Origin: an uncultured Bacteroidales bacterium
Lineage (GTDB): Bacteria > Bacteroidota > Bacteroidia > Bacteroidales > F082
NCBI GenBank assembly: GCA_900315175.1
Contig: OMYA01000005.1
Coordinates: 186,001-250,000, forward strand
Direction of reading: 5' to 3'
Length of the DNA: 64,000 nucleotides
Part shown: piece after piece, positions 1-8,265 of the stretch
Layout of the letters: the number at the start of each line of letters is the position of its first letter
Numbering within the stretch: position 1 is the stretch's first letter
The notes under the pieces: model-generated
What the model was told of the DNA's origin: nothing
What the model saw: only the letters and a program-made list of their open reading frames with translations
The model's database searches: none
Position numbers and translations under genes: made by a program

Positions 1-285
1 ATAGGATTTTTCAACAAAGCCATCAAATACGATGAAAACAACTACGAGGCATATTACTATCGCGGATGTGCCTACAGCAACAATTTCAACAACGAACAGG
101 CTTTCCATGACTGGAACAAAGCCATCGAGTTGAAGCCGGATTATGCCGATCCTTATTTCAATATCGGATTGATTTACAGAAGACAGAACGACTATTCCAT
201 GGCGTGCTATTATTTCAAACTTGCTGAAAAATATGGTCGTCAGAACATGGAAGACTACGTGAAATTCTGTGATTATTACGAATAG
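1..285 (+). CDS. TPR-repeat protein, C-terminal end only
   Basis: The reading frame is open from the first base and ends at TAG 283-285, giving the last 94 residues of a protein whose start lies outside the window. Two tetratricopeptide-type units are visible, with the usual spacing of Tyr/Ala/Gly and a Pro near the unit end (KAIELKPDYADPYFNIG). Such repeats form helical scaffolds for protein-protein contacts. The stop is 3 bases before the recR start, so the two genes are probably co-transcribed. The specific role cannot be deduced from the tail. Confidence 0.8.
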   Translation: MGFFNKAIKYDENNYEAYYYRGCAYSNNFNNEQAFHDWNKAIELKPDYADPYFNIGLIYRRQNDYSMACYYFKLAEKYGRQNMEDYVKFCDYYE

Positions 286-288
286 TCT

Positions 289-897
289 ATGGCAGAATAT
301 TCGTCAATATTGTTGGAGAAAGCCGTAGATGAGCTGGCAAAACTGCCTGGCATTGGCAAGAAAACTGCTTTGAGGCTTGCATTGCATCTTCTTGGCGAAG
401 AAAAAATGGTCACCGACTCGCTTTCACAGTCGTTGCTGAATATGCGAAACAATATTGTTTTATGCAAAAAATGCTATAACATCAGCGACAGCGAGCACTG
501 CTCTATTTGTTCCAACCCAAAGAGAGACAATGAGTTGCTCTGTGTTGTCGCCGACATGCGCGATGTGATGGCTATAGAACGAACAGGCTCGTTCAATGGA
601 GTATATCACGTCCTTGGCGGTGTCATAGACCCGATAAACGGCATCTCGCCCAACGATTTGAGAATCAAAGAGTTGGTTGACAGAAGCATAAACGAAGATA
701 TACGTGAAATCATTCTGGCGTTGCCTGCCACTATCGAGGGCGACACTACCAACTATTACATTTTCAAGATGTTACAGCATTTTCAAGGACAAATTACGGC
801 AATAGCAAAAGGCATCGCCGTAGGCGATGCCTTAGAGTTTGCCGATGAAGTGACGTTGGGACGCTCAATTGCGAACCGAATGCCGTTTAATCGATAG
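289..897 (+). CDS. recR: Recombination mediator protein RecR
   Basis: RecR acts with RecO (and RecF) in the cytoplasm to load RecA on single-stranded DNA at gaps. The 202-residue product has the family layout and length: an N-terminal helix-hairpin-helix (LPGIGKKTALRLALHLL), a four-cysteine zinc finger (CKKC and CSIC about residues 60-76) and a Toprim domain starting at LLCVVADMRDV, with the GVYHVLGG motif behind it. The ATG at 289 sits 3 bases after the stop of the upstream TPR gene. Its last 11 bases overlap, tail to tail, a small gene on the other strand. Confidence 0.97.
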   Translation: MAEYSSILLEKAVDELAKLPGIGKKTALRLALHLLGEEKMVTDSLSQSLLNMRNNIVLCKKCYNISDSEHCSICSNPKRDNELLCVVADMRDVMAIERTGSFNGVYHVLGGVIDPINGISPNDLRIKELVDRSINEDIREIILALPATIEGDTTNYYIFKMLQHFQGQITAIAKGIAVGDALEFADEVTLGRSIANRMPFNR

Positions 898-1114
898 AAT
901 CTTCAAAGAGATTCAATTGATTCTCACAGAGATACAATTCCTCAGGTACTCCGTATTCGTAGTGTGATATGAATCGCTCAATGTTTTTCTTAATCAGCTT
1001 TATCGGCGTGGTACGACGCGCCTTGCAGTAGTTTTTGAGCGAACGGTACTGCCCCTGCGACAACTTGAACGTTATCGCATGATACTTGTAGCTTCTGTGA
1101 TGGTGTTTTTTCAT
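887..1114 (-). CDS. Small basic hypothetical protein (possible ribbon-helix-helix-like)
   Basis: A 75-residue protein whose ATG lies 1 base beyond the glmM stop on the same strand, so it is probably the second gene of a glmM transcript. The N-terminus is very basic (MKKHHHRSYKYH), followed by a beta-strand-like ITFKLS and helical segments rich in Lys/Arg, then an acidic tail (LFEDSID). The order strand-helix-helix recalls ribbon-helix-helix DNA-binding proteins, but no motif is decisive. Its 3' end overlaps recR by 11 bases. Support for being real: tight spacing to glmM, ordinary codon use, and a composition that is not a shadow of recR. Function unknown. Confidence 0.6.
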   Translation of the reverse strand: MKKHHHRSYKYHAITFKLSQGQYRSLKNYCKARRTTPIKLIKKNIERFISHYEYGVPEELYLCENQLNLFEDSID

Positions 1115-1115
1115 A

Positions 1116-2498
1116 TTACATCATTTTTTTAGCCTCATCAAGCATCATCTGTGCAAGTCTGTCGGCCTCAGCCTCTGATTTGCCTTCAGAATACACTCGG
1201 ATGATAGGCTCAGTATTCGATTTGCGTAGATGCACCCATCCGTCAGCGAAGTCAATTTTCACGCCGTCGATGGTTGTCACCTGCTCGTTCTTGAACTTGT
1301 CAGCAAGCTTTGCGAGGATTCCGTCGACATCAGTCTGGGGCGTGAGTTGAATCTTGTTCTTCGACATATAATACAGAGGGAATTTTTTCTTCAGTTCCGA
1401 CACGGTGCAATGATTCTCCACGAGATAAGTCAGGAACAGACCGACACCGACGAGGGCGTCGCGGCCGTAGTGAATCTCAGGATATATGACGCCGCCGTTG
1501 CCTTCACCGCCTATGACTGCGTTCACCTCTTTCATCTTGGCCACCACATTGACTTCGCCGACAGCTGCCGCTGAATATTTGCCGCCTGCTGCATTGGTCA
1601 CATCACGTAAAGCACGTGTAGATGAGAGGTTTGACACCGTGTTGCCTTTCTTATGTTCCAAGATATATGATGCCACGGTCACGAGGGTGTATTCCTCGCC
1701 GTACATCTCCCCTTTTTCGTTGATGAAAGCGAGACGGTCGACATCAGGGTCAACGACGATGCCGAGGTCGGCGCCGCATTCTTTAACTTTTGCGCAGGTT
1801 TCGACAAGGTTCACCGCCAACGGCTCCGGATTGTGGGCGAATTTGCCTGTCACCTCGCAGTTGAGTTCAACGATATCTTTTACCCCTAACTTTCTGAGTA
1901 GCATCGGGATAGCCATGCCGCCAGTTGAATTGACGCCGTCGACAACGACTTTCAGGTTAGCTTTCTCGATGAGTTCTTTTTTCACGAGAGGCAGCTTGCA
2001 CACCATGTCGGCATGGCGTTCGATCCAGCCTTCAGCCATGGTATATGTACCTATTTCATCTATTGGAGAAAACTCATATTCGTCTTTAGCAGCTTTCTCG
2101 AGCAGCCATTTTCCGTCGGCGGCATCGATGAATTCACCTTTATTATCAAGGAGTTTGAGAGCATTCCACTCTTTGGGGTTGTGTGAAGCCGTGAGGATGA
2201 CGCCTCCATCGGCTTTCAGCTCTGTGACTGCGATTTCTGTTGTTGGCGTGGTGCTCAGTCCGATGTCGATGACATCAGCGCCCATAGCCTGCAAGTTGCC
2301 GCAAACCAATTGGTTAACCATAGTACCTGAAAGACGGCCGTCGCGACCTACAACAATACGAGGGCGATTCACGCCGCCACGTCTAATCAAACAAATAAAA
2401 GCCGAAGTCAGCTTAACGATATCAATCGGAGTTAATCCGTCGTCCGGTTTGCCGCCAATAGTGCCGCGAAATCCGGAAATTGATTTAATCAAAGGCAT
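1116..2498 (-). CDS. glmM: Phosphoglucosamine mutase
   Basis: Interconverts glucosamine-6-phosphate and glucosamine-1-phosphate for UDP-GlcNAc synthesis in the cytoplasm, one step after GlmS (encoded at 26.2 kb). Hallmarks of the alpha-D-phosphohexomutase family are present in order: the phosphoserine loop TASHNPKEWNALKL, the metal-binding loop DPDVDRLAF, the sugar-binding loop GEGNGGVIYP and the C-terminal phosphate-binding RKSNTEP. I chose ATG at 2498 (MPLIKSISGFRGT), giving 460 residues. The frame is open 21 codons further upstream, but a -7 box at 2516-2524 lies inside that extension. It could act on other hexose phosphates; the short GlmM-like length favours this call. Confidence 0.93.
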   Translation of the reverse strand: MPLIKSISGFRGTIGGKPDDGLTPIDIVKLTSAFICLIRRGGVNRPRIVVGRDGRLSGTMVNQLVCGNLQAMGADVIDIGLSTTPTTEIAVTELKADGGVILTASHNPKEWNALKLLDNKGEFIDAADGKWLLEKAAKDEYEFSPIDEIGTYTMAEGWIERHADMVCKLPLVKKELIEKANLKVVVDGVNSTGGMAIPMLLRKLGVKDIVELNCEVTGKFAHNPEPLAVNLVETCAKVKECGADLGIVVDPDVDRLAFINEKGEMYGEEYTLVTVASYILEHKKGNTVSNLSSTRALRDVTNAAGGKYSAAAVGEVNVVAKMKEVNAVIGGEGNGGVIYPEIHYGRDALVGVGLFLTYLVENHCTVSELKKKFPLYYMSKNKIQLTPQTDVDGILAKLADKFKNEQVTTIDGVKIDFADGWVHLRKSNTEPIIRVYSEGKSEAEADRLAQMMLDEAKKMM

Positions 2499-2515
2499 AA
2501 TTCTAAAAAATTTCT

Positions 2516-2548
2516 GCAAAAATATGCTTTTTATTTGATTATTACAAA
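2516..2548 (-). promoter_or_regulatory. Promoter of glmM, Bacteroidota type
   Basis: On the minus strand a TATTTTTGC -7 box (2516-2524) follows a TTTG -33 element (2545-2548) with a 20-base spacer. It lies 18 bases before the chosen glmM ATG and rules against the longer start. Confidence 0.65.
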
Positions 2549-2578
2549 TATTTCGCAACAATTCTGCAATGTGGGTGT

Positions 2579-3295
2579 TTATTCCACAACTATTATCTCC
2601 AAACGCGGCAAACTGCGCACATTGAATGAAACATCAAACATGGTGGTACGGTCTATGTAAAGCCTTTCAAGTGAACGGCATTCCTGCATGTCTGGCACCA
2701 CCAGCATACGGCCGCTGCCTGCCACATTCAGCTCAACCAGGCTTGTCATTCTACCCAGGCTGACCGGCAATTCGAGCAAACGGTTACGCCCTATGTAGAA
2801 AAATCTCAGATTCTGAAGTTTATGGATATATCGTGGCAGATAAGCCAGATGATTGTCGTTAAGTGACAGATATTCAAGGTTTTCCAACAAACAAATGGAT
2901 TCGGGCAGCGACTCCAGCTCGTTGTGGTCCAATTCCAGCCTGTTCAGTTTCTTAAGGTTGCCAATCTCCTCAGGCAAGCTCTTCAAATTGTTGTTCTTGA
3001 GTGAAATCTCCTCCAGATTGGTAAGTTCGCCAATTGTATTTGGAATATATACAAGACGATTGGAGCTAACCACCAGTTTTTTGAGTTTTTTAAGCTCACC
3101 GATCTCCTCAGGAAGTGAGTCAAGTCGGTTCCTGAACAGATATAGAGTTTCAGCGTTGGGATTCTCTTTGATTTTTTTTACCAGTTCCTTTGCATTGGAG
3201 TTAGAGATTTTGATTTTCTTTTTGCCCTGAGCATGAACGTTTATGCTTACAAGCATCAAAGCCATAACGAAGATGATTCCGATAAGTTTTTTCAT
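2579..3295 (-). CDS. Secreted leucine-rich repeat protein
   Basis: A 238-residue exported protein. The signal peptide MKKLIGIIFVMALMLVSINVHAQ ends in a typical SPI site. After a short linker, about six 23-residue leucine-rich repeats follow the pattern LxxLxxLxLxxNxLxxLPxxI (for example LEEISLKNNNLKSLPEEIG). These form a curved solenoid used for binding proteins or glycans outside the inner membrane. The frame is open 16 codons further upstream, but the -7 box at 3317-3325 shows that ATG 3295 is the start. It is divergent from the TPR gene at 3410. The C-terminal 40 residues drift from the consensus and act as a cap. Ligand unknown. Confidence 0.85.
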   Translation of the reverse strand: MKKLIGIIFVMALMLVSINVHAQGKKKIKISNSNAKELVKKIKENPNAETLYLFRNRLDSLPEEIGELKKLKKLVVSSNRLVYIPNTIGELTNLEEISLKNNNLKSLPEEIGNLKKLNRLELDHNELESLPESICLLENLEYLSLNDNHLAYLPRYIHKLQNLRFFYIGRNRLLELPVSLGRMTSLVELNVAGSGRMLVVPDMQECRSLERLYIDRTTMFDVSFNVRSLPRLEIIVVE

Positions 3296-3316
3296 GGTTA
3301 TAGTATTAAATGTTCG

Positions 3317-3348
3317 GCAAAGATAAGCAATAATTTTAAACATGCAAA
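3317..3348 (-). promoter_or_regulatory. Promoter of the LRR gene
   Basis: Minus-strand TTTG (3345-3348), a 19-base spacer and TATCTTTGC (3317-3325): the full Bacteroidota sigma-70-type consensus. It is back to back with the promoter of the TPR gene. Confidence 0.75.
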
Positions 3349-3364
3349 TCTTTTAATTTTTAAC

Positions 3365-3396
3365 TTTCATCTTTTCACTAAATTTTGTATCTTTGC
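3365..3396 (+). promoter_or_regulatory. Promoter of the TPR/exporter/aroE transcript
   Basis: TTTC (3365-3368, one mismatch to TTTG), a 19-base spacer and TATCTTTGC (3388-3396), 13 bases before the ATG at 3410. The 5' leader must be very short. Confidence 0.7.
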
Positions 3397-3409
3397 AAAA
3401 AATTTAAAG

Positions 3410-4831
3410 ATGTTCGACGACGACAATTTTTTGGATGACGACATGGATGTGAAAGAGTTGGTGAACCGCTTTGAGGAGACGGTTAAACAGCGTCAGTCAT
3501 TCTATTTCGACGCCGATGAGTTGAACGTCATTTTGGAGCATTATCTGCAGCAAAACAACATCAAAAGGGCGAACCAAGCCGCTGACATGGCGGTCAAATA
3601 CCATCCTAACGACCCGCTAATCAGCATTATAAGGGCGAAACAGCTTTTGGCCAACTCTCATGCCAAAGAAGCTTTATACACCTTGAAAAGTGCCAATTTG
3701 GACCATGATGACGCAGATTACCTGCTCACTTTGGCAGCCTGCCATTCTGATTTGGGCGAGCATCAGAAAGCCATCAACGCATACATGAAAGCCGCCAAAG
3801 AGTTTGATTTCAAGGATTGCGAAGATATTTATAACTTCATTGCTGTCGAATACGAGAACCTCGGTGACATGGAGAATGCGCTCAAATTCTTCAAATTAGG
3901 CATCGACAAAGCCGAAGATATTGAAAATCAATATTTTGAGATAAGAAACTGCTATTCCATACTTCATAAAATGGAGGAAGGATTGGAGTTTTTCCGCAAG
4001 GAAATAGACAAAAACCCATATAGCATCCCTGCATGGATGGCACTCGGCAACTGTTATGTGCGCATGGGACAGCTCGAAAATGCCATCGAACAGTTTGAAT
4101 ATGCCGTGGCTATCGACCCTCATTATAAAAAAGGTTATATCGACATAGCCACAGCCTACAATGAACTTGACAGATTCAATGAAACGATAGAAACCGTTGA
4201 AGAAGCTAAAAGATACAACGCCGAGACGGCTCTGCTGCTCTGTCTTTATGGCGAGGCTTTCGCAAAGACAGGCAACAACGAGGAAGCTCTTAAGATTTAT
4301 CACAAAGCGATGAAGATGGACGACAAGTTGCCGGAAGCATACGCAGGCATCGGCTTTGTGCTCAGCGACGAGAACAACCCTGAATCAGCCATCAAATTTC
4401 TGAAACACGCTCATATCTTGTCGCCATATAACACCGATTATATGTACGTAATCGTCGAGGAATACAATAAACTTGAGCAATATGACAATGCTTTGAAGTT
4501 CGTCAATGAGATTCTGGATCTGAATCCTTACGACGAGAACGTGTATATCTCGATGATGGAGTGTTATGTCTTAAAAGACGACCCTGAAAAAGCCATGGAA
4601 GCCTTGGAACGCGGGCTTTTGATACTGCCTAACAATGCAGCGCTGCTCTATCGCAAGGCTTTTATTTATTTTGCACAAGACATGACAGAATCCGGATTGC
4701 TGACGCTGGAAATGGCTCTCGACAAAGACTATGACGGTCATATCGAGTTCCTGAATTTCGATGCGGAAAACCTCACAAGCAACCCTAACATTATGGATCT
4801 GATTGAAGAATACAGAAAAAAGAAAGCATGA
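3410..4831 (+). CDS. Cytoplasmic TPR-repeat protein
   Basis: A 473-residue protein that starts at ATG 3410 (MFDDDNFLDDDMDVKEL); the upstream-extended frame would cross the promoter. There is no signal peptide or membrane span. From about residue 45 to the end it is built of tetratricopeptide repeats, including IPAWMALGNCYVRMGQLENA and LPEAYAGIGFVLSDENNPES. This is a scaffold type common in Bacteroidota; partner and role are unknown. The stop overlaps the start of the next gene (ATGA at 4828-4831), which implies translational coupling and one operon with the membrane protein and aroE. Confidence 0.88.
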   Translation: MFDDDNFLDDDMDVKELVNRFEETVKQRQSFYFDADELNVILEHYLQQNNIKRANQAADMAVKYHPNDPLISIIRAKQLLANSHAKEALYTLKSANLDHDDADYLLTLAACHSDLGEHQKAINAYMKAAKEFDFKDCEDIYNFIAVEYENLGDMENALKFFKLGIDKAEDIENQYFEIRNCYSILHKMEEGLEFFRKEIDKNPYSIPAWMALGNCYVRMGQLENAIEQFEYAVAIDPHYKKGYIDIATAYNELDRFNETIETVEEAKRYNAETALLLCLYGEAFAKTGNNEEALKIYHKAMKMDDKLPEAYAGIGFVLSDENNPESAIKFLKHAHILSPYNTDYMYVIVEEYNKLEQYDNALKFVNEILDLNPYDENVYISMMECYVLKDDPEKAMEALERGLLILPNNAALLYRKAFIYFAQDMTESGLLTLEMALDKDYDGHIEFLNFDAENLTSNPNIMDLIEEYRKKKA

Positions 4832-5316
4832 AAAACTATATCTACATTTTCCTCATATCAATGGTGCCACTCATCGAGCTTCGTGGAGCAATACCGGTAG
4901 CTTACGCCATCCACACATCCGACCCGAGCTTCAGTCTGCTTTGGAGTTACGTCATTATCGCGGCAGGCAACATATTACCGGTACCATTCATCTATTTGTT
5001 TGCACGCAAAGTGCTTGAATGGGGCAAGGACAAACGCTTTATCGGCCGATTTTTCACGTGGTGCCTTGAGAAAGGCGAAAAAGGCGGTCAGAAACTGCAA
5101 GCCAAAGCAGGACGCGGACTATACTGGGCTCTGGTGCTTTTTGTAGGCATACCGCTACCTGGAACAGGCGCCTGGACCGGCACCCTGGCAGCAAGTTTCT
5201 TGGACATGGGCTTTAAAAAAAGCGTAATAGCAGTCATCGCTGGCGTCGTTTTGGCAAGCATCATCGTGGGACTTGTGTGCACATTGGGATTTGGAGCAAT
5301 TTTTGGAATAAACTAA
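4828..5316 (+). CDS. Small multidrug export protein family (COG2426-like) membrane protein
   Basis: A 162-residue integral membrane protein of the family annotated as small multi-drug export protein. The N-terminal hydrophobic segment with IELRGAIP, the second span ending in LPVPFIYLFARK, and the conserved GIPLPGTGAWTGTLAA loop followed by two more spans match the family pattern. The name rests on weak functional evidence in the family, so transport is uncertain; membrane location is clear from the sequence. Its ATG overlaps the TPR stop by 4 bases and aroE begins 5 bases after its own stop. Confidence 0.8.
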   Translation: MKNYIYIFLISMVPLIELRGAIPVAYAIHTSDPSFSLLWSYVIIAAGNILPVPFIYLFARKVLEWGKDKRFIGRFFTWCLEKGEKGGQKLQAKAGRGLYWALVLFVGIPLPGTGAWTGTLAASFLDMGFKKSVIAVIAGVVLASIIVGLVCTLGFGAIFGIN

Positions 5317-5320
5317 CATT

Positions 5321-6043
5321 ATGCAATATTACGGACTCATCGGACATCCCCTAAGTCATTCATTTTCAAAGGCTTATTTTGAAGATAAATTCAAAAATGA
5401 GGCTTTGGACTGTTTTTTTGTGAATTTTGATATAGAAAAACTTGAGAGCATCAAAGACATCATTTTACAATATCCTGATTTACAAGGATTTACGACTACA
5501 CATCCTTATAAAAAAGCGATTTTCCAATACCTCAGCTTCATCGACCGCAACGCTAAGGAAATCGGCGCAGTGAATGTCGTAAAAATCGATGCAGATAAGA
5601 AATTGCATGGTTATAACACCGATTATATTGGTTTTCAAGAACTTTTAGAAGAAGCGATTGAAGGCAAAAATATAAACAAAGCCTACATCTGCGGTACAGG
5701 CGGCGCATCGGAAGCCGTGAAATTCGTCCTTAAAAAGAGAGACATCAGATTTGAGGTCTTATCAAGAAAAGATGACTCGTATCAAAGGCTAAACAACACA
5801 GGATTTCATGACAATGAATTGATTATCAATGCGACTCCTGTAGGAATGTACCCTAACTCGGATGACTTGCTGGAACTGCCTTACGCGACAGCCAATTCAA
5901 GCAATGTCTTTATCGATTTGATTTACAATCCGGAAGAGACAAGGTTTATGAAAGAAGCGAAAAAGTACGGGGCGAGTGCATTTAATGGGTTGAAGATGCT
6001 GCAGCTGCAGGCTGAAGCGGCATGGCGGATATGGAGTTTATAG
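5321..6043 (+). CDS. aroE: Shikimate dehydrogenase
   Basis: Reduces 3-dehydroshikimate to shikimate with NADPH in aromatic amino acid synthesis. The 240-residue protein shows the shikimate-binding start GLIGHPLSHSFS, catalytic Lys64 in HPYK, the LHGYNTD motif with catalytic Asp101, the dinucleotide loop CGTGGASEA (125-133), NATPVGM, and the closing GLKMLQLQAE. Odd point: the usual G-x-N-V-T-x-P-x-K segment reads GFTTTHPYK, so the Asn and Val are both Thr. Length is on the short side of the family, as is usual in Bacteroidota. It is the third gene of the operon that begins at 3410. Confidence 0.93.
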   Translation: MQYYGLIGHPLSHSFSKAYFEDKFKNEALDCFFVNFDIEKLESIKDIILQYPDLQGFTTTHPYKKAIFQYLSFIDRNAKEIGAVNVVKIDADKKLHGYNTDYIGFQELLEEAIEGKNINKAYICGTGGASEAVKFVLKKRDIRFEVLSRKDDSYQRLNNTGFHDNELIINATPVGMYPNSDDLLELPYATANSSNVFIDLIYNPEETRFMKEAKKYGASAFNGLKMLQLQAEAAWRIWSL

Positions 6044-6072
6044 TTTATTGTTTATAGTTTATTGTTTATTGA
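6043..6072. repeat. Short tandem repeat, TTTATAGTTTATTG-type
   Basis: Between aroE and tex the words GTTTATTG and GTTTATAG alternate four times. This low-complexity tract starts at the aroE stop codon and resembles tandem words at several other gene ends in the window. Confidence 0.6.
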
Positions 6073-6113
6073 AGTTGATAGTATTAAGTTTAAGGTTGAA
6101 AGTGTATAGTTAA

Positions 6114-8234
6114 GTGGATTTTGTTAATAAAATAGTAAAAGAGTTTTCAGTGACGCCGAGAGTGGCGGAAAACGTTATAAAATTGCTCGGCGAGGGTGCC
6201 ACAGTGCCTTTCATCGCCCGTTATCGCAAAGAGATGACCGACACGATGAACGAAGAGACCGTGGCTGACATCAAAAAACGCCTTGAACAGCTTGACGAAC
6301 TCGAAAAACGCAAGGAGTTTGTACTGAAATCTATTGCGGAGCAGGAAAAACTGACCCCTGAGCTGGAGAAAAGCATCAATAACGCCGAGACATTGCAGGA
6401 TGTCGAGGATTTATATCTCCCATACAAGCCGAAGCGCCGCACCAAGGCCGAGATCGCACGCCAGAAGGGTCTGGAACCGCTTGCGAAACTCATCATGGCG
6501 CAGAACAGCGACGACGTGAACGGGATGGCCAAACGCTTCATTAACAAGGAGAAAGACGTCAACAACGAGGACGAAGCGTTGCAAGGAGCACGCGACATCA
6601 TGGCGGAATGGATTTCTGAAAACATCAACGGACGCAACAAAATTCGTAAGATTTATCACAGAGACGGCATCATTTCATCGACTTTGGTGAAAAGCAAGGA
6701 GGCTGAAGCCCAGACATACAAACAGTATTTCGACTTCAAGGAGCCTATTGCCAAGGCGCCGTCACACCGCATATTGGCGCTGTTCCGTGCCGAAGAGGAA
6801 GGGCTTCTGAAAGTGAAACTCAGCATTGAGGCGAACGATGCGCTCAACGTTCTTGACGGCATATTTTTAAAAAACGACAATGCCTCCACCGACTTGGTTC
6901 AGGATGCCATCGACGACGCTTGGAAACGTCTGTTGGAACCGTCGCTTGAGACCGAGATGCGGGCGTTATACAAAGAAAAAGCCGATGAAGTGGCTGTCAA
7001 GGTATTCGCTGAGAACCTCAGACAACTGCTATTGGCTGCTCCATTGGGCAAGAAACGTGTCTTAGCCCTCGACCCGGGCTTCCGCACCGGATGCAAAGTC
7101 GTCATTTTAAATGAGTTAGGCGCTTTGGTTCACAATGAGACCATCTACCCTCACCCGCCACAAAATGAGCATGGCAAGTCGACAGCGAAGATTGCGCATC
7201 TCGTGCAGGCATATAAGATTGATGTCATCGCCATCGGCAATGGCACCGCGGGAAGAGAGACCGAAGACTTCATCAAGAGCATCAGATTTGACCGCGACAT
7301 TACGGCGGTGATGGTCAACGAAAGCGGAGCTTCGATTTATTCGGCGAGCAAGGTGGCGCGAGACGAATTTCCGGATTATGACATCACAGTGCGCGGTGCC
7401 GTGAGCATCGGACGACGTCTCATGGACCCGTTGGCAGAGCTTGTCAAAATCGACCCGAAATCCATTGGCGTGGGACAATATCAGCATGACGTCAATCAGA
7501 AGATGCTCGGTGATGAGCTGAATACCGTCGTGGAGAGCTGTGTGAATGCTGTGGGCGTTGAACTTAACTCCGCAAGCGAGCAACTGCTTTCATACGTGAG
7601 CGGCGTAGGCCCGCAACTGGCAAGCTCCATCGTGAGATACAGAAACGAGAACGGAGGCTTCACCAGCCGCAAACAGCTTCTGGAAGTGCCTCGTCTCGGC
7701 AACAAAGCCTTCGAACAGTGTGCGGGATTCCTCAGGATTCACGGTGCCAAGCAGCCGCTCGACGCCAGCGCAGTGCATCCTGAAAGCTATCATATAGTCG
7801 AGAAAATGGCAAAGAAACTCGGTGTCAAAGTTGGAGAACTCATCGGCAATGAAGAGCTTATCGCTAAGATAAATCCAAAGGAGTTCATTGAAAAAGACTT
7901 CGGAATCGAGACGATAAACGACATTATCGACGAGCTCAAGAAACCGGGACGCGACCCGAGACAAACGTTCGAGGTATTTGAATTCGACAAGAACATACGC
8001 ACCATCAACGACCTGAGACAGGGCATGCAACTCGTCGGAATCGTCACAAACATCACTGCTTTCGGCTGTTTTGTGGACGTAGGGGTACACCAAGACGGAC
8101 TAGTGCACATCAGCCAGATGTCGAACAGCTACATCACCGACCCTAACCAAGTGGTCAAACTAAACCAGAAAGTAAGAGTCACCGTGACAGATGTCGACAT
8201 CACAAGGAAACGCATAAGTTTGAGTATGAAATAA
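6114..8234 (+). CDS. tex: Tex family RNA-binding transcription accessory protein
   Basis: A 706-residue member of the Tex/YhgF family, cytoplasmic nucleic-acid-binding proteins that influence transcription. In order: the N-terminal Tex helical domain with ATVPFIARYRKEMT, a YqgF/RNase H-like fold beginning near residue 312 (RVLALDPGFRTGCK), helix-hairpin-helix segments (YVSGVGPQLASSIVRYR) and a C-terminal S1 domain from about residue 635 (GIVTNITAFGCFVDVG, ending RKRISLSMK). The start is GTG at 6114: no ATG precedes the conserved N-terminus in frame. Transcription may run through from aroE; no clear promoter is visible. Confidence 0.95.
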   Translation: MDFVNKIVKEFSVTPRVAENVIKLLGEGATVPFIARYRKEMTDTMNEETVADIKKRLEQLDELEKRKEFVLKSIAEQEKLTPELEKSINNAETLQDVEDLYLPYKPKRRTKAEIARQKGLEPLAKLIMAQNSDDVNGMAKRFINKEKDVNNEDEALQGARDIMAEWISENINGRNKIRKIYHRDGIISSTLVKSKEAEAQTYKQYFDFKEPIAKAPSHRILALFRAEEEGLLKVKLSIEANDALNVLDGIFLKNDNASTDLVQDAIDDAWKRLLEPSLETEMRALYKEKADEVAVKVFAENLRQLLLAAPLGKKRVLALDPGFRTGCKVVILNELGALVHNETIYPHPPQNEHGKSTAKIAHLVQAYKIDVIAIGNGTAGRETEDFIKSIRFDRDITAVMVNESGASIYSASKVARDEFPDYDITVRGAVSIGRRLMDPLAELVKIDPKSIGVGQYQHDVNQKMLGDELNTVVESCVNAVGVELNSASEQLLSYVSGVGPQLASSIVRYRNENGGFTSRKQLLEVPRLGNKAFEQCAGFLRIHGAKQPLDASAVHPESYHIVEKMAKKLGVKVGELIGNEELIAKINPKEFIEKDFGIETINDIIDELKKPGRDPRQTFEVFEFDKNIRTINDLRQGMQLVGIVTNITAFGCFVDVGVHQDGLVHISQMSNSYITDPNQVVKLNQKVRVTVTDVDITRKRISLSMK

Positions 8235-8265
8235 AATATTATAACGACAACTACGTTATAGAACC

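Noticed and set aside
1486..2538. Long 350-codon open frame on the plus strand
   Set aside because: It is antisense to glmM, which has full family motifs; the product is Ser/Pro/Thr-rich and lacks any recognisable domain.
2499..2561. Longer glmM start at 2561
   Set aside because: The extension contains the -7 promoter box and is not part of the family N-terminus.
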